64,000 bases of DNA from Apostichopus japonicus (lineage: Eukaryota; Echinodermata; Holothuroidea; Aspidochirotida; Stichopodidae), in the NCBI RefSeq assembly GCF_037975245.1, contig NC_092576.1, positions 5,108,501-5,172,500 on the forward strand. The letters run 5' to 3'. Positions 22,475 to 35,420 of the stretch are shown in pieces. Numbering within the stretch: position 1 is the stretch's first letter; each line of letters opens with the position of its first letter. Position numbers and translations under genes: made by a program. The notes under the pieces were generated by a model. The model saw only the letters and a program-made list of their open reading frames with translations, searched no databases and was not told the DNA's origin.

Positions 22475-23599
22475 CTATTTGAGTTCTTCTATGGAATAAA
22501 CAATCTGCTTCTTCCGGACCAATACAACTGGCGATGCCCATGGGCTTGATGAAGGTTCAATGATGCCCTGGTCTAGCATTCTTTCTACCTCTTTCTCGGC
22601 CTCTTCCTTGCTGTGTATCGGGAGGCGACGCAGGGCCTGTCGAATTGGCCTAGAAGTTCCGGTGTCGATTGCATGTTGGACCAAGTCAGTGCGCCCAAGG
22701 TCCCTTTTACATCGAGCAAAGACGTCTGCATTATCGGCCAGAAGTTTTATCACCAATATCGCTTCCGCGTCACCAAGGTAGGCAGAGCTCTGCTCTGCTA
22801 GCTTATGCAAATGTTCGTCCAGAGTTGCATATTTCTCCTTGCATTCTACAACGCTTCTCTCCCTGGTCTTACGACGGGCAACTGTTTTTTCTTCAATGCC
22901 TTTTTCTTCTGCAGAAAGACATTCACCCACAGTAGTGCCTTCGTAAAGTGGTAGGGGTCTGCTCGTCGGATTCATTAGTCGTAAACGTATGGTTTCCTTA
23001 TCGGGGTCCACAATGGCCCTAGCGATCATCTCGGGGTGCTTCTCGAGAAACTTCTCGCTGCACTCCACAATAGCAGATTCTCCTTGCATTTTCCAGTCTG
23101 GGACTCGGGCCGTCGCCATCCCTCCGCTCGAGGCAGGAACAACCACCGTCCTGGCTAACACAACTCTGCACCTATCAAGCTTTTCCTCAACGGTACTCTG
23201 TTGTAGTCCACCAATGGTCATCTCCCCCTTTCCAGCGGCCATCGTGCAATCGAATCTCTGTAAGAAGTCGTACCCAAGTAGTGCATCAGCGTCTATATCT
23301 GCCACCCAAATATCATGCATCGCTTCTAGTTGCCCCACTTTAATCAGGAATCTACCACGTCCCATACTGTGCAGTGGTCTACCGTCCGCTACCGCCAAAT
23401 TCTCTGCAACGTCGGCAAGGACCTTATCCCTCTTCGCGCACAGTCGCTCAAGGAACTTCGTTTGCATAACAGTGAACTCAGACGCGTTGTCGACAAAGAA
23501 ATTCACATCGACCCCTTCCAGCTGCCCCTTCGAGTACAAACCACGGGTACCAACGGACCGCACTCTACTCCTAAAAAGTGGTATTGCGGGCTCACCTAG
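22475..23599 (-). pseudogene. Protease and start of reverse transcriptase of the second gypsy element
   Basis: A 362-codon frame is open. Near its start, FFVDNASEFTVM sits where a retropepsin has V-D-T-G, so the DTG is changed to DNA and the enzyme should be inactive. The second protease motif DALLGYDFL is intact. Further on, HAIDTGTSRPIRQALRRLP and MLDQGIIEPSSSPWASPVVL form the first RT blocks. The frame then breaks off at VRKK with ten unrelated residues before a stop, which marks the truncation point. The YxDD box, RNase H and integrase are absent. Confidence 0.85.
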
Positions 23600-23693
23600 C
23601 GGAAAAGTCGGACTCCGCCCTACGAATCCGACTTCTTCTTGTTTTCCGTCTTCTTTACGCCATCCGGTCGGCTCTCGTATTTCTTAGGCATAG

Positions 23694-24225
23694 GGCAATT
23701 CCTTCGGAGATGGCCTGTTTCTCCACAGTTCCAACACTTGATCGATTTTAACCAATGCAATCTTTCGTCATTTCTGCTCTTTGTCTTGTCCTTCTGTGAA
23801 AAGGGCGGTCAAATGAGTTCCCCAATTCGGTCGATGGATGGGATCTCCCCTCGGCCTACCATCATTCATCCACATGGTCCGGGGGCTTCTCCACTCTCGC
23901 TCTTGGGCAGTTAAGTCCTCTGGAGCTTGGATACTGGACCTATCTGGTTGACGAGTGGAGGGTTGTACAACGGATTGCTGTATCGTGTCTTGCGCCTCTC
24001 TTCTCACTTGTGCGGTGGTGGGCTCTTCAGTCAGTAAATTTTGACTCGTCATCTCGTTGTGCCGTCTATATCTATTTCGGTCACGGCTTCCCTCTTCTGC
24101 ATGAGTCACTGGTCCCTCTTCCAGTAACGGGTCGAACTCAGCCACCTCAGATCGGTGAATATCGGGGAGCGACCATGCACGCTGCTCATTCGTCAAATCA
24201 TCTGCAAACGGGTTGGTGTCCGACA
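23694..24225 (-). pseudogene. Gag remnant of the second gypsy element
   Basis: The minus-strand frame probably starts at the Met of MSDTNPFADDLTNEQRAW (24225) and continues through a Gln/Arg/Ser-rich region to about 23770. A frame change then leads to an intact zinc knuckle, KCWNCGETGHLRRNCP (C-X2-C-X4-H-X4-C, 23694-23746), followed by a basic tail. The region is much shorter than a normal gypsy Gag, so the capsid domain is deleted. Confidence 0.75.
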
Positions 24226-24266
24226 TCTTACTTCGCTCTAACCAAAACGAACACACTGGAATCCCA

Positions 24267-24278
24267 CCGCTGCCACCA
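24267..24278 (-). other. Primer-binding site of the second gypsy element
   Basis: The minus strand reads TGGTGGCAGCGG one base after the LTR end. It shares TGGCAGCGG with the other element at 6840-6848. Confidence 0.75.
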
Positions 24279-24279
24279 A

Positions 24280-24980
24280 TGTAACGCGCCGTCCTCGGTG
24301 GTGTGCGCAAGGAAGAGTGGGAATGCGGGAACACAGGAATGAGGCTGTCGACATGAGATATTAAAGTTTACCCGTTTATTTACGATCTATATACATGTCA
24401 AGATGGTGCACAGTGGTCGTGCATTACAGAGGCAATTATTAAATATGAAACCAGGTTTAAACACGTGCTCAGAAGTCGATGAAGTTAAATACAACACAGT
24501 ACATTACTAATTGCGGGTCTCGGCGCGGAGGGCAGAACGATAGACGTCGGCGCTGAAGATTGGGCTATGGGGAACGGCGGCGCAGTTGGCGGAATGGTGA
24601 ACGGCGGCGCAGTTGACGGAATGGTGAACGGCGGCGGAGTTGAACCGAAGGAATGTAGAACCTGGTCTTCTAGGTTATTTTACTCGTCGTCCGATCCGAC
24701 CTCCTGCGATTGTCCACCGCTGTTTGCGCCAATAGATGACTCGTTCGTCTCCTAACTCATGGTCAGGATCTTTCTCCCCGTCCTAGTCCGGGCAGGGAAC
24801 CAACCCTCTGGTACGAGCCAGCAGTTGCTTTTAAACAGAAACAACTTCCTATGCCTACAATGTGTGAACCTACACTTAACTCTATTAGAAACATAAACCA
24901 CGCCCAGTCTACAACCACCAACCAATAAAACACGATAAAATACGACATGCGTGCTGGTTAAGATTTACCCAGACCTAACA
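24280..24980 (-). repeat. 5' LTR of the second gypsy element
   Basis: On the minus strand it starts TGTTAGGTCTGGGTAAATC and ends GGACGGCGCGTTACA, one base before the primer-binding site. The right boundary is inferred from the TG...CA rule, because no second LTR is present for comparison. It contains a short 27-bp minisatellite. Confidence 0.65.
24569..24650. repeat. 27-bp minisatellite inside the LTR, about three copies
   Basis: The unit contains GGCGGCGCAGTTG and GGAATGGTGAAC. Confidence 0.8.
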
Positions 24981-27900
24981 TTTTTGGCCCCTGGAAAACG
25001 TGACCTAGACGTCCTACTCAGTGACCTCCAAAATCGGGCAACATGAGAGAGTTCCCCCTTAACGTTGTTCATAACTCAAGCAAGTGACACCCCTTATAAG
25101 ATTTTATTTAACAAACAATTCCCGTAAAGCGTCTAATATAATGTAAAGAATCAACCCAAGTTAAAACATTTGATTGGAGAAAATACTTGTTAACGCTAAC
25201 GACAAACAAGGAGCTTTGACGTGTCATTACATCATCGTATTGTATTATAGCAACAATAGTACCTGCGCATATGCTATATCCTATTGATAGATAGGAAAGT
25301 AAACTTCAACTCAAGTAACGGTGATAACAATGTTGTTGTGACTGAGATGAAAGTCTGCTCTTGCTGTTTGCACATATAGTCCTATAACCGCTATTTAAGA
25401 AGATTGAGATGCAACACGACAGAGGCCTTGTTGCAAATGACGTAGTGAATAAATGTTTGTGGTAAAAATATGTATCCTTGTTGAGGTTATGAAGGGATAA
25501 ATTGTATTTCATGACAAACTTAAAGTATGAACGTGTGAGTCATCATACATTACCGAAGGCATCTGGGAGTTACAAAAAATGGAGATTCCTTTAAAAATTA
25601 AAACAATATAATATAATCGAAGAAAAAACAGACTACTTGTAAGTAAAAAACAATGTACTGCAACAGACTGCTCAAATTGCTGCAATACTTTTATATGCCT
25701 ACGTCTATGATGGTGGCTTGTTCCATATGAACTTCAATATTCTTCAGTAAAGCATTCACATTGTAAAAAAAGATAGAAACAGCATGTCAATTATTTTAAG
25801 TGAAATATCTGTTGTTTTAATGCATGATCATTTTATTGAGGGGAGTGGGGTTGTAATATATTTGGAAGAGTTATCTATTTCTTCTTTCATGTTGATTTTT
25901 ATTTTGCGATTATGAATATATTTGGACGAATTTAAGAGAAAATTGAAGGGTTGCGGAGGTGCGATTGTGCACGTTTCGCACGTGTACAATACACATACTA
26001 ATAATATGTGGTAAAGTGATCAGGTAGACCAGGCCGAGCTTACACACCCACTACAGTTAACTGTGGTATAGTATTTTAAAGATGAACGATAGTGATTTTC
26101 AGCATTGACGAAAAAATACGATTTTATTCAAGAGTATTTTAGTTGGTTTCCGTTTTACACAGGTGAAAATTCAAGTCAATCCGATATTAGGAAAGGCTGA
26201 AAAAAATTCCTAAACTCATTGATTTTTTAAACAAAAATTGGGCTTTTCGCGATATGATGATCACGTGATCTACAGTGACCTGTGACGTCATTATGATGAT
26301 AACAAAGTGAGCTCGGCGTAGTGTACTTCAGCTGTGTGCACTGAGTGTGTAAGTTTAGTTGCAACCTACTCTATATTGGACTCGACAAACAAAACATCAT
26401 GTATTACTTACGGTAGCGCACACTGTTACTAATATTTGCACAGTGTGAAAGTACCGTTTGCGGACCTACGTGAGGTTGGGCTAGAATATGATTCCTCCTG
26501 AAGCCCACGAGGCATGCATGTGAATAAACGCAATAGGCATTGCATGTAGTGAGAAAATTGTTAGAGCATAGACTAACGGTTTAAGTCTCCTGTAAATAAA
26601 TTTAAAAATCCAGGGCTGGAAAACCTTGCGAACCGTCCGAACCAGGTTCGCGAGAAATCCGCGATGCTCGCGGGAAATCCAGCACGGCTGGCGAAAATTA
26701 AAATCGGACAACAAAAAAAATAGGAAAAAACGGGACGAAAATTTTTTAAAAAAAAACACAAAGGACCAAAAAAGTACATCTGTAAATAAAAGGAGTAAAA
26801 TTTCACATGAAAAGTTTCAGAAACATAAGGAACATGTTCAGAGAGCGTGCTCGTAATTTTAGCCACAATACCAACGAGTAATGATGTGTTCCCAACCCAC
26901 TTACAATGGCTGTTTCGCAAGCTTCAGGGTATACGTGTCACACGGACACCCACGGCGCAGCGCGGGAAGGTTGCTGTAATAAATCAGCCTCGCGGGAAAT
27001 TTTTTGAACAATATTGCCATTCCACATTTGTTTATATTTGTATTGTAAGCTGGTTAGCAAACGTTTCTTTCGTATTCTTCGTATTTCTTTCTTTCGTATG
27101 ATTCGTAATTCTTTCGTATGAATTTGACTTCAGTTCAGTGTTCCCACTAAGGTGAGGGATTCCCTTCAACTGACTCAGTATGAACCCCCGCAAAGAAAAC
27201 ATTTGTCTGCTGGAAATCCCCGCATCGTTTTTTTTTTTGCATTCGCGATGAGTTTATACTCAATGTACAACTTATTCACTTGACTGTATAGAGAAAAAAA
27301 ACTGAAAATCAATTGTGTACCAATTGTGTACGGAAAGTAAGTTAGTAGGCTGCACCTTCCAAATTTTACGAAAGATCGAGCACTTTCGAAAAATTCACGC
27401 AAAACTGGCATATCGTACTAAATGCAACTAATGTCATGTAAAGAAGCCTCTAGTGCATCCATTTATGAATATACCGTAATACCACATCTGGTGTTAAGCG
27501 GGGGGGGGGGGAGAGAAAGTATTTTCTAGAATTTCCAAAAATACCGTAAAAATAATATCCACCATAGTTAAGTGTATAGCAAATAGCCTAACCACCTCGG
27601 CAGTTACGGATCTCACGTAACTACAAAATCACATCTAATTGTATTTTGCGGAGTTGACGTTTTCTACAAGAACATGGAAACAATATTTAGCATTGAGTTA
27701 ATCATGCCAAGTGGCCTGAAACATGTGATTGCAAGGATAACTTTCATAAAGATGGCCATGATATCGTGCTATGCGTGTATGGTATGGACTGTGTCTCGTG
27801 TTTCATGGGGTGTGCATGCGGAGGAGTCAGTTGGCTTAAAGTGTGTTTTACTGACCTATATAAATGTTACGGGGATATTTTAACCTACTTTTCTTGAACG

Positions 27901-29946
27901 TCTAAGATATCATTTCTCATAACTTTACCGACCCTTTACTGACTGACCTAATTAATTTTAGATTGGGACGAAAAAAGTGGGCCATGAAAAGTTCCCTGGC
28001 AACGTGCCAAAAATTGTTAACAAACAGGTGTTAGACAGGGGATGAGCTCACAGTTGTTTGGCAAGGTACGTGGGAAAATTCGCAGCACATGTACCGTGGT
28101 AGTTGGGTAGGGTTAAACACTGCAGTTGTACACTTGTACGCATAGTGCACGCTATTCATTGTTAGGCAGTCTAGAAACAGGGCTTTGCTGAACGTTGTTT
28201 ATTTTATAATATCGGAAGTTCTGTAAGTTGCACTTTTAATAGATTGAAAGACAGATTATATCTCTTTTCATTTTATAACATAATATAGCTACTCTAACTT
28301 GTCATTTTAAAATTTTCATCAGTTTTGTGACAATTTAAATTAAAAAAAGTTGTCAATATTTTGAATCCTCAACTGCGAATTTTTCATAACCAGACACGCC
28401 AAAATACCAAATTTTTTCGGGTGCTTTCGCCCCCAGGATGTCCACAAGGGGTTCTACCACTTGACCCCACCAGGGCCCTAAGGCGGCCCCTGCACCCGAT
28501 GCGCGAACACCGGCGGGAATTCGGCAGTGTGTTCGCGGGAAATTGAACAAGGTTTTCCAACACTCACTTACCACTCGATTGAGTTTAAATGCGGTTGTAT
28601 TTCAAGCTCAATAGAACCTTTCTGTTGGATTTAATGACGTACTGAACAAGAAACGTTTATGTTTTACGGTAGGCCGAGTGCATACAAGCGATTGTACTCT
28701 GTTTAGAACTTGTGATTTTCTTTCGGATGTTATACTAATCTACGTTTGAGACTATCATCACTATTATTATTGTGCCAGTTTGACAGGTAAGTGAGCACAT
28801 TCATACAGCACTCTGTATAAAGCCCGCCAACAACGTGTTCTTGTGATTTACGTTACTTTGGGTCAGCTTGCGAGTTACCTCTTCAGATATTGGGAAATCG
28901 TTGCGCAAATTTCGTAAAAAAAAAACTTGTAAACAAGTGGTGAAGTAATCAAGAAACACCATGATATTCATTATCTATTTATGTCTTGAACCTTACGCCG
29001 GAAAATTAAACTAAAATAACAGTTGAGCTGACATGACATGCACGCACAGCTCCGTACTGAACAGTGCACAACAGAAAAGATCATCACAGTGACGTCATTC
29101 ACTGACCTGAGGGCTGTTCAAGGTCGTTGCAGTGTTTACAAATTCCAAAATTCGTATCAATTACGGAGACGAAAAAACGATGTTTTAATTCCCTTTCCGG
29201 TGTGCTATTTGGAAAATTAAAAAAATATGTTGCTTGGTAACATATAAACTACATTATATATGAAAATGAGAGATACAACCTCTACAATTAATGTTATCGG
29301 GAAACAAAAATGGGGCGCTAAGCACCAAAACACATGGGCGGCTCATTTCAATATAGCTGGTCCTAGTAAACAAAACATCCTGAGCTAATAAATGGCACAC
29401 AAGCTCAAACTCAAAGGCTCCTAAAAGCTGTGTGGTAACTTTGGAGGACACCACAACTACGATAAATGTCCAGCATATGGTAAACCAGTGCAACAATTGC
29501 GAAAAGATGTACCATTATGCAACGTGTTGTAATCAAAGAAAACAAATGACAACTTAGTGGATATCAGCACCCATGACAAAGAAGCATTCTTTATTGACGA
29601 TATCTCAAAGAATGGACTCTGCTGTTTAAGTTCAGTCGCACAGACATCGGGTTCAGACTTGACCCAGATGTTCAAGTAAACAGTTTACCTGTTGCATAGC
29701 ACAAATACATAACATAGATACACCAATGACCGTAAGGTAGATTAATGATCAATGTTCTAAATTTTGCCAAAGCTTGACATAACTTTTAACAAAGATATTT
29801 ACCCATCAAGTGACATATTAGGGCGGCAACACTTTAAATTTAATTCAGCTAAACGGTAAGCGCATATATCCCAAAAAGGAATAACGAAGCGTTTAATGAT
29901 TATAGTTCAAAGAAACTTGTTTTGGAATCATTTCGTAGTTATCCCT
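24981..29946. other. 5-kb stretch without a recognised gene
   Basis: Open frames are short and lack domain motifs. A possible hAT-like element (26611-28565) lies inside. Other content: a poly-G run at 27501, CTTTCGTAT repeats at 27070-27120 and ordinary AT-rich sequence. Confidence 0.4.
26611..28565. mobile_element. Possible hAT-like element with inverted ends
   Basis: CAGGGCTGGAAAACCTTG at the left and CAAGGTTTTCCAACACTC at the right are inverted over about 15 bp and resemble hAT ends. GCGGGAAAT and TTCGCG words recur inside. No matching 8-bp duplication and no transposase were seen, so the ends may be off or the target site decayed. Confidence 0.45.
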
Positions 29947-29997
29947 TACCGAAATGCCAGATCTGGCTTTATATCTGGTTTAATCTGGCCAGATCAA

Positions 29998-31340
29998 GTT
30001 TTATCTGGCCATATAAAGCCAGATATAACTGGATATAGAGTCAATCCAGATATGCAGATCAAGTTTTATCTGGCCATATAAAGCCAGATATGACTGGATA
30101 AAGAGCCAATCCAGATATGCAGATCAAGTTTTATCTGGCCATATAAAGCCAGATATAACTGGATATAGAGTCGATCCAGATATGCAGATAAAGTTTTATC
30201 TGGCCATATAAAGCCAGATATAACTGGATGTAGAGCCAATCCAGATATGCAGATCAAGTTTTATCTGGCCATATAAAGCCAGATATAACTGGATATAGAG
30301 TCAATCCAGATATGCAGATAAAGTTTTATCTGGCCATATAAAGCCAGATATAACTGGATGTAGAGCCAATCCAGATATGCAGATCAAGTTTTATCTGGCC
30401 ATATAAAGCCAGATATAACTGGATATAGAGTCAATCCAGATATGCAGATAAAATTTTATCTGGCCATATAAAGCCAGATATAACTGGATATAGAGTCAAT
30501 CCAGATATGCAGATAAAGTTTTATCTGGCCATATAAAGCCAGATATAACTGGATATAGAGCCAATCCAGAGATGCAGATCAAGTTTTATCTGGCCATATA
30601 AAGCCAGATATAACTGGATATAGATTCAATCCAGATATGCAGATAAAGTTTTATCTGGCCATATAAAGCCAGATATAACTGGATAAAGAGCCAATCCAGA
30701 TATGCATATAAAGTTTTATCTGGCCATATAAAGCCAAATACTAGATATAGAGTCAATCCAGATATGCAGATCAAGTTTTATCTGGCCATATAAAGCCAGA
30801 TATAACTGGATAAAGAGCCAATCCAGATATGCAGATCAAGTTTTATCTGGCCATATAAAGCCAGATATAACTGGATAAAGAGCCAATCCAGATATGCAGA
30901 TCAAGTTTTATCTGGCCATATAAAGCCAGATATAACTGGATATAGAGCCAATCCAGATATGCAGATCAAGTTTTATCTGGCCATATAAAGCCAGATATAA
31001 CTGGATATAGAGTCAATCCAGATATGCAGATAAAGTTTTATCTGGCCATATAAAGCCAGATATAACTGGATAAAGAGCCAATCCAGATATGCAGATAAAG
31101 TTTTATCTGGCCATATAAAGCCAGATATAACTGGATATAGAGTCAATCCAGATATGCAGATAAAGTTTTATCTGGCCATATAAAGCCAGATATGACTGGA
31201 TAAAGAGCCAATCCAGATATGCAGATCAAGTTTTATCTGGCCATATAAAGTCAGATATAACTGGATATAGAGTCAATCCAGATATGCAGATAAAGTTTTA
31301 TCTGTCAATATAAAGTCAGGTATAACTGGATATACATCAT
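29998..31340. repeat. 65-bp tandem satellite, about 20 copies
   Basis: Each unit contains TTTTATCTGGCCATATAAAG then CCAGATATAACTGG, with an internal inverted ATCTGGC/GCCAGAT hairpin. Units alternate between small variants (GATCAAG or GATAAAG; ATAGAGT or AAAGAGC), which suggests some spread as dimers or higher multiples. Confidence 0.95.
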
Positions 31341-31379
31341 GTTTATCCAGTTATACTTGACTTTATATTGACAGATAAA
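31297..31379. repeat. Hairpin closing the 65-bp array
   Basis: The last unit is followed by its own near-exact inverted copy: ATCTGTCAATATAAAGTCAG pairs with CTTTATATTGACAGAT around a loop at about 31331-31344. Confidence 0.85.
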
Positions 31380-31380
31380 A

Positions 31381-32235
31381 TTTAAGACTGTATGCTCTTA
31401 CATAGTGTATTTTCATAGAGATTTACATTGCACTATATTGTGGTACTGCACTTTGCATATAGTAAATCACTTACAGTGTATACACTAAGTCAAAGGGGGA
31501 ATAACTATCTCTATCTGGGTTGCTAGGCAACCACAGGGTCTTAGCTTGAAACAGGATGACTCAAAGGTTGATTAAGTGTGAAGGCCACTTTTGAACAATG
31601 GACATATGTGTTTTGATACTCTAAGATTGAGATAGGAAAGGGAGCTATGTGTACACTAGTGGCCACATGGTAGGAGTAAAGAGCAGAAGGAAGAAGTTTA
31701 ACAGAAAGGATTGGTACATTAAGAAAAGGTGATGGAGATTCATAAATAATATCCTATTGATGTCAGGACATTGGCAAAGGTTTCTATAGTGAAGTAAGGA
31801 AGAAGTTTTTGGAACGGATGGCAACAAGGAATATATTTTGGGACTGAACTTCGATACTGAATGGAACATATATCGCCCTCCTGGAACTTATTTATCAAAG
31901 CAAATATATTAAATAAAAGAATAGCACAACGCAATTAAGTATCAACATCTACAGGACCACAGAAGAATAAAGAACTCAACCTTCAAGTATTATTTTTGAA
32001 CAGCGGTCATTTTATGACCATAGCAGTCGGATTAGGTAACAGCAAGGAGCTTGCACATTACATATTTCCACTTTGTTCCAATCCAGTTGAGTTCTAGAAC
32101 ACAGCTGTGTTTATATTTTGTGTGTGTCTTGCTCTCTGTATGGGTCTCCGTACCAGAACAGAGATAACTGATCACGCTGGAAAGTTAATATCAATGCTAG
32201 TCCAGTTTTTGCCACTTATTTCCTATTTGATTGAC
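31381..32235. other. Unique spacer of the TA-flanked foldback element
   Basis: About 850 bp between the two satellite arrays, without a convincing open frame. Short minus-strand frames near 31645-31934 have no recognisable domain. Confidence 0.5.
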
Positions 32236-33110
32236 ATTTTAGCCAGATATATTTTTTTATATCGGTCATATTAAAGTTTATCTGGATTTTCTTTATATCA
32301 ACCAGATAAAGTTGTATCTGGCCCAGATATGGATGGCAAAAAAATTAGCCAGATAAACTTTTATATGAGCCATAAAAGTATATCTGGATTTTCTTTATAT
32401 CAACCAGATAAAGTTTTATCTGGCCCAGATATGGATGCAATAACATTTAGCCAGATCATATTTTATATGGGCCATATAAAAGTTTATCTGGATTTTCTTT
32501 ATATCAACCAGATAAAGTTGTATCTGGCCCAGATATGGATGGCAAAAAAATTAGCCAGATAAACTTTTATATGGGCCATAAAAGTATATCTGGATTTTCT
32601 TTATATCAACCAGATAAAGTTTTTCTGGCCCAGATATGGATGCAATAACATTTAGCCAGATCATATTTTATATGGGCCATATAAAAGTTTATCTGGATTT
32701 TCTTTATATCAACCAGATAAAGTTTTATCTGGCCCAGATATGGATGCAATAAAATTTAACCAGATCAAATTTTATATGGGCCATATAAAACTTTATCTGG
32801 ATTTTCTTTATATCAACCAGATAAAGTTTTATCTGGCCCAGATATGGATGCAATAACATTTAGCCAGATCAAATTTTATATGGGCCATATAAAAGTTTAT
32901 CTGGATTTTCTTTATATCAACCAGATAAAGTTTTATCTGGCCCAGATATGGATGCAATAAAATTTAACCAGATCAAATTTTATATGGGCCATATAAAACT
33001 TTATCTGGATTTTCTTTATATCAACCAGATAAAATTTTATCTGGCTCAGATATGGATGCAATAAAATTTAACCAGATCAAATTTTATATGGGCCATATAA
33101 AACTTTATTT
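32236..33110. repeat. 105-bp tandem satellite, about eight copies
   Basis: Units carry ATCTGGATTTTCTTTATATC, ACCAGATAAAGTTTTATCTG, GCCCAGATATGGATG and TTTTATATGGGCCATATAAA. The last two units are degraded, and the array grades into the CCAGATCTGG-rich right end. Confidence 0.95.
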
Positions 33111-33602
33111 TATATCAAGTTATATCTGCTCAATTTTTTATCTGGCCAGATATAAATTCCAGATCTGCAGCAGATCTGGCCCAGATTGAAATTCCAGATC
33201 TGGGCCAGATCTGGATTTTTATATCTGGCCCAGATCTGGGATTTCGGTATACAGCTTATTACCAACTCTTGTTTTGGGTAGTAGTGACTCCAATTTGGAA
33301 TAGTAGCACCTTCCGGTTAGGGTAGTAGTAGTAACGCCGCAAAGTTATAGTCGCATCGCCGCCTGAAGTTGAAGTAGCGTCGTCTGTTGAAAATAGTAGC
33401 AGAGCCACCTTTTTACAGAAGCATCTTCAGTCAGGAGTAGTAGCACGATCTGGTTAAGGGTTGTAGCAAGGAGGTTCCTGGCAGAATCTCCTTGGTTGTA
33501 TAGCACATCCTGTTTTGGGTAGCTTCAGATCCTGTGATATTTCGGCGTTCCATACGAATGATCTGTACAACGCGTATCATTGTTTAGACTTTGTACCATA
33601 AC

Positions 33603-34046
33603 CAGTGTTACCAGAGTTAGCGTTTTTACACTAGATCTAGCGTTTTTAGTCATTTGTGGGGTTCTAGGGCACGTTTTTTCTAATTTTGGTAATTCTACCG
33701 TTTTTTGCCTAAAACTAGTACAATTTATCAAAAATTGACCACTTTTCAGATTATTTAGACAAAATTCTTACTTGGAGACCCATCCAAATTTATTTTGAGT
33801 ATTTTTGCCCAATATTCGGAACTTCCTACCGAAAATTTCCATATTTTTTTCAAATTTTCTGGGTCAGACTATCACTCAAATCAACTATTCAAAATCTATT
33901 TTGTGATCGGTGACCATTCATCCTACGAATCTGTGCTAAATTGACTCCAAACAACACGAATGTTAGAGAAACTACCATGTAGCGTTTTCTAGGGTTTTAT
34001 TTTCGCAAATCTAGCGTTTTTTCGTCAACTTTCGCTGGTAACGCTG
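33603..34046. mobile_element. 444-bp hAT MITE
   Basis: Ends CAGTGTTACCAG and CTGGTAACGCTG are inverted (11 of 12). A perfect 8-bp target duplication ACCATAAC lies at 33595-33602 and 34047-34054. The word TAGCGTTTTT recurs near both ends. Confidence 0.92.
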
Positions 34047-34239
34047 ACCATAACTATCTCGTGATTTCACCGGTGTGAAGTTAGATACTTATTCCCCGTT
34101 CCTCGTTCGATATTCGCGAATGAGTAACTGCTACCGATTCAGTTACGTATTCGACAATAGTATCGACGTAACACCTCTGGCAAGGCAAAAGCTTTCTTAC
34201 AAGATGATCAGCATTTGGTCGTGGTAAGAGGTTCATCTA

Positions 34240-35420
34240 TGGGTCATATACTCGAATGAATATTTAGAAGAATACCATAATGCATCTTTTCCGGTCCGAA
34301 GAGTTCTTGACCAACTAAAATGACCAGTACTTCATCAGTTTCTAAATTAATGTAACGGGACCTGAAAAAAATCACTCTAGGCCCTAATCAAGACTAGCAC
34401 GCCTTGGACCACCTAACCAATGGGTCATAGGAATTCTTAACACATTGTAGAAGGATACCATAATGCGTCTTGACCGGTCCAAAGCGTGCTTGACCAATTA
34501 AAATGACCACTAAATCAACAACTTTTTAAAATAAATGTTACAGGAATTGAAATAAAAAACATTTGGGCCCTAATCAAAACCAGCACGCCTTGGACCACCC
34601 AACCAATGGGTCGTATGAACTCTTAAGTCATTGTAGAAGGGTACCATAATGCGTCTTGCACGGTCCAAAGCGTGCTTGACCAATTCAAATGACCATTAAG
34701 TCATTACTTTTTTAATGAGTGAAAGGGGACCACGAAAAAGCTTTGGGCCCTAATCCATGCAGCACGCCTTGGACCACGAAGCCGATGGTTAACATGAACT
34801 CTAGGGACATTGTAGAAGGGTACCATAATGCGTCTTGCCCGGTCCAAAGCGTGCTTGACCAATTTAAATGACCATTAAGTCATTACTTTTTTAATGAGTG
34901 AAAAGGGACCACGAAAAAGCTTTGGGCCCTAATCCATGCAGCACGCCTTGGATCACCAAACCGATGGTTAACATGAACTCTAAGGACATTGTAGAAGGGT
35001 ACCATAATGTGTCTTGCCCGGTCCAAAGCGTGCTTGACCAATTCAAATGAGCACTAAATAATTACTTCTTTATTGATTGTAACGGGACCACAAAAAAAGC
35101 TTTGGGCCCTAATCCATGCAGCACGCCTTGGACCACCAAACCGATGGTTAACATGAACTCTAGGGACATTGTAGAAGGGTACCATAATGCGTCTTGCCCG
35201 GTCCAAAGCGTGCTTGACCAATTTAAATGACCACAAAATCATTACTTCGTTAATGAATGTTAATGGACCTGCAAAAATATTTAGGCCTCAGTCAAGACCA
35301 GCACCCCTCGGACCACCCAACCAATTGGTCATATAAATTCTTAGGACATTGTTGAAGAGTTCCATAATGCGTCTTACCCGGTCCAAAGAGTATTTGACCA
35401 ATAGAAACGACTAATGCACA
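34240..35420 (+). repeat. 180-bp satellite array, first
   Basis: About six units with GTCTTGCCCGGTCCAAAGCG, GGGCCCTAATCCATGCAGCA and TTGTAGAAGGGTACCATAAT in fixed order. Confidence 0.93.

Larger units (their letters stand above)
22475..24980 (-). mobile_element. Truncated Ty3/gypsy retrotransposon with one LTR
   Basis: Minus strand: an LTR (24280-24980), a primer-binding site, a gag start, a zinc knuckle, a protease and the first part of RT, ending abruptly near 22505. The rest of pol and the 3' LTR are missing. It is GC-richer than its surroundings and its pol frame is open for 362 codons, so it is probably younger than the 3.2-7.2 kb element, although it is deleted. Confidence 0.85.
29949..33247. 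mobile_element. Foldback element built from two satellites, flanked by TA
   Basis: The ends CCGAAATGCCAGATCTGG and CCAGATCTGGGATTTCGG are inverted and flanked by TA on both sides (29947-29948, 33248-33249), a Tc1/mariner-style duplication. The left half is a 65-bp satellite and the right half a 105-bp satellite. Both are full of ATCTGG and CCAGAT in the two orientations, and about 860 bp of unique DNA lies between them. No transposase was seen. Confidence 0.75.

Noticed and set aside
29998-33110. Regularly spaced repeats that could suggest a CRISPR array
   Set aside because: The repeats abut without unique spacers, the genome is eukaryotic and no cas genes occur. They are tandem satellites.
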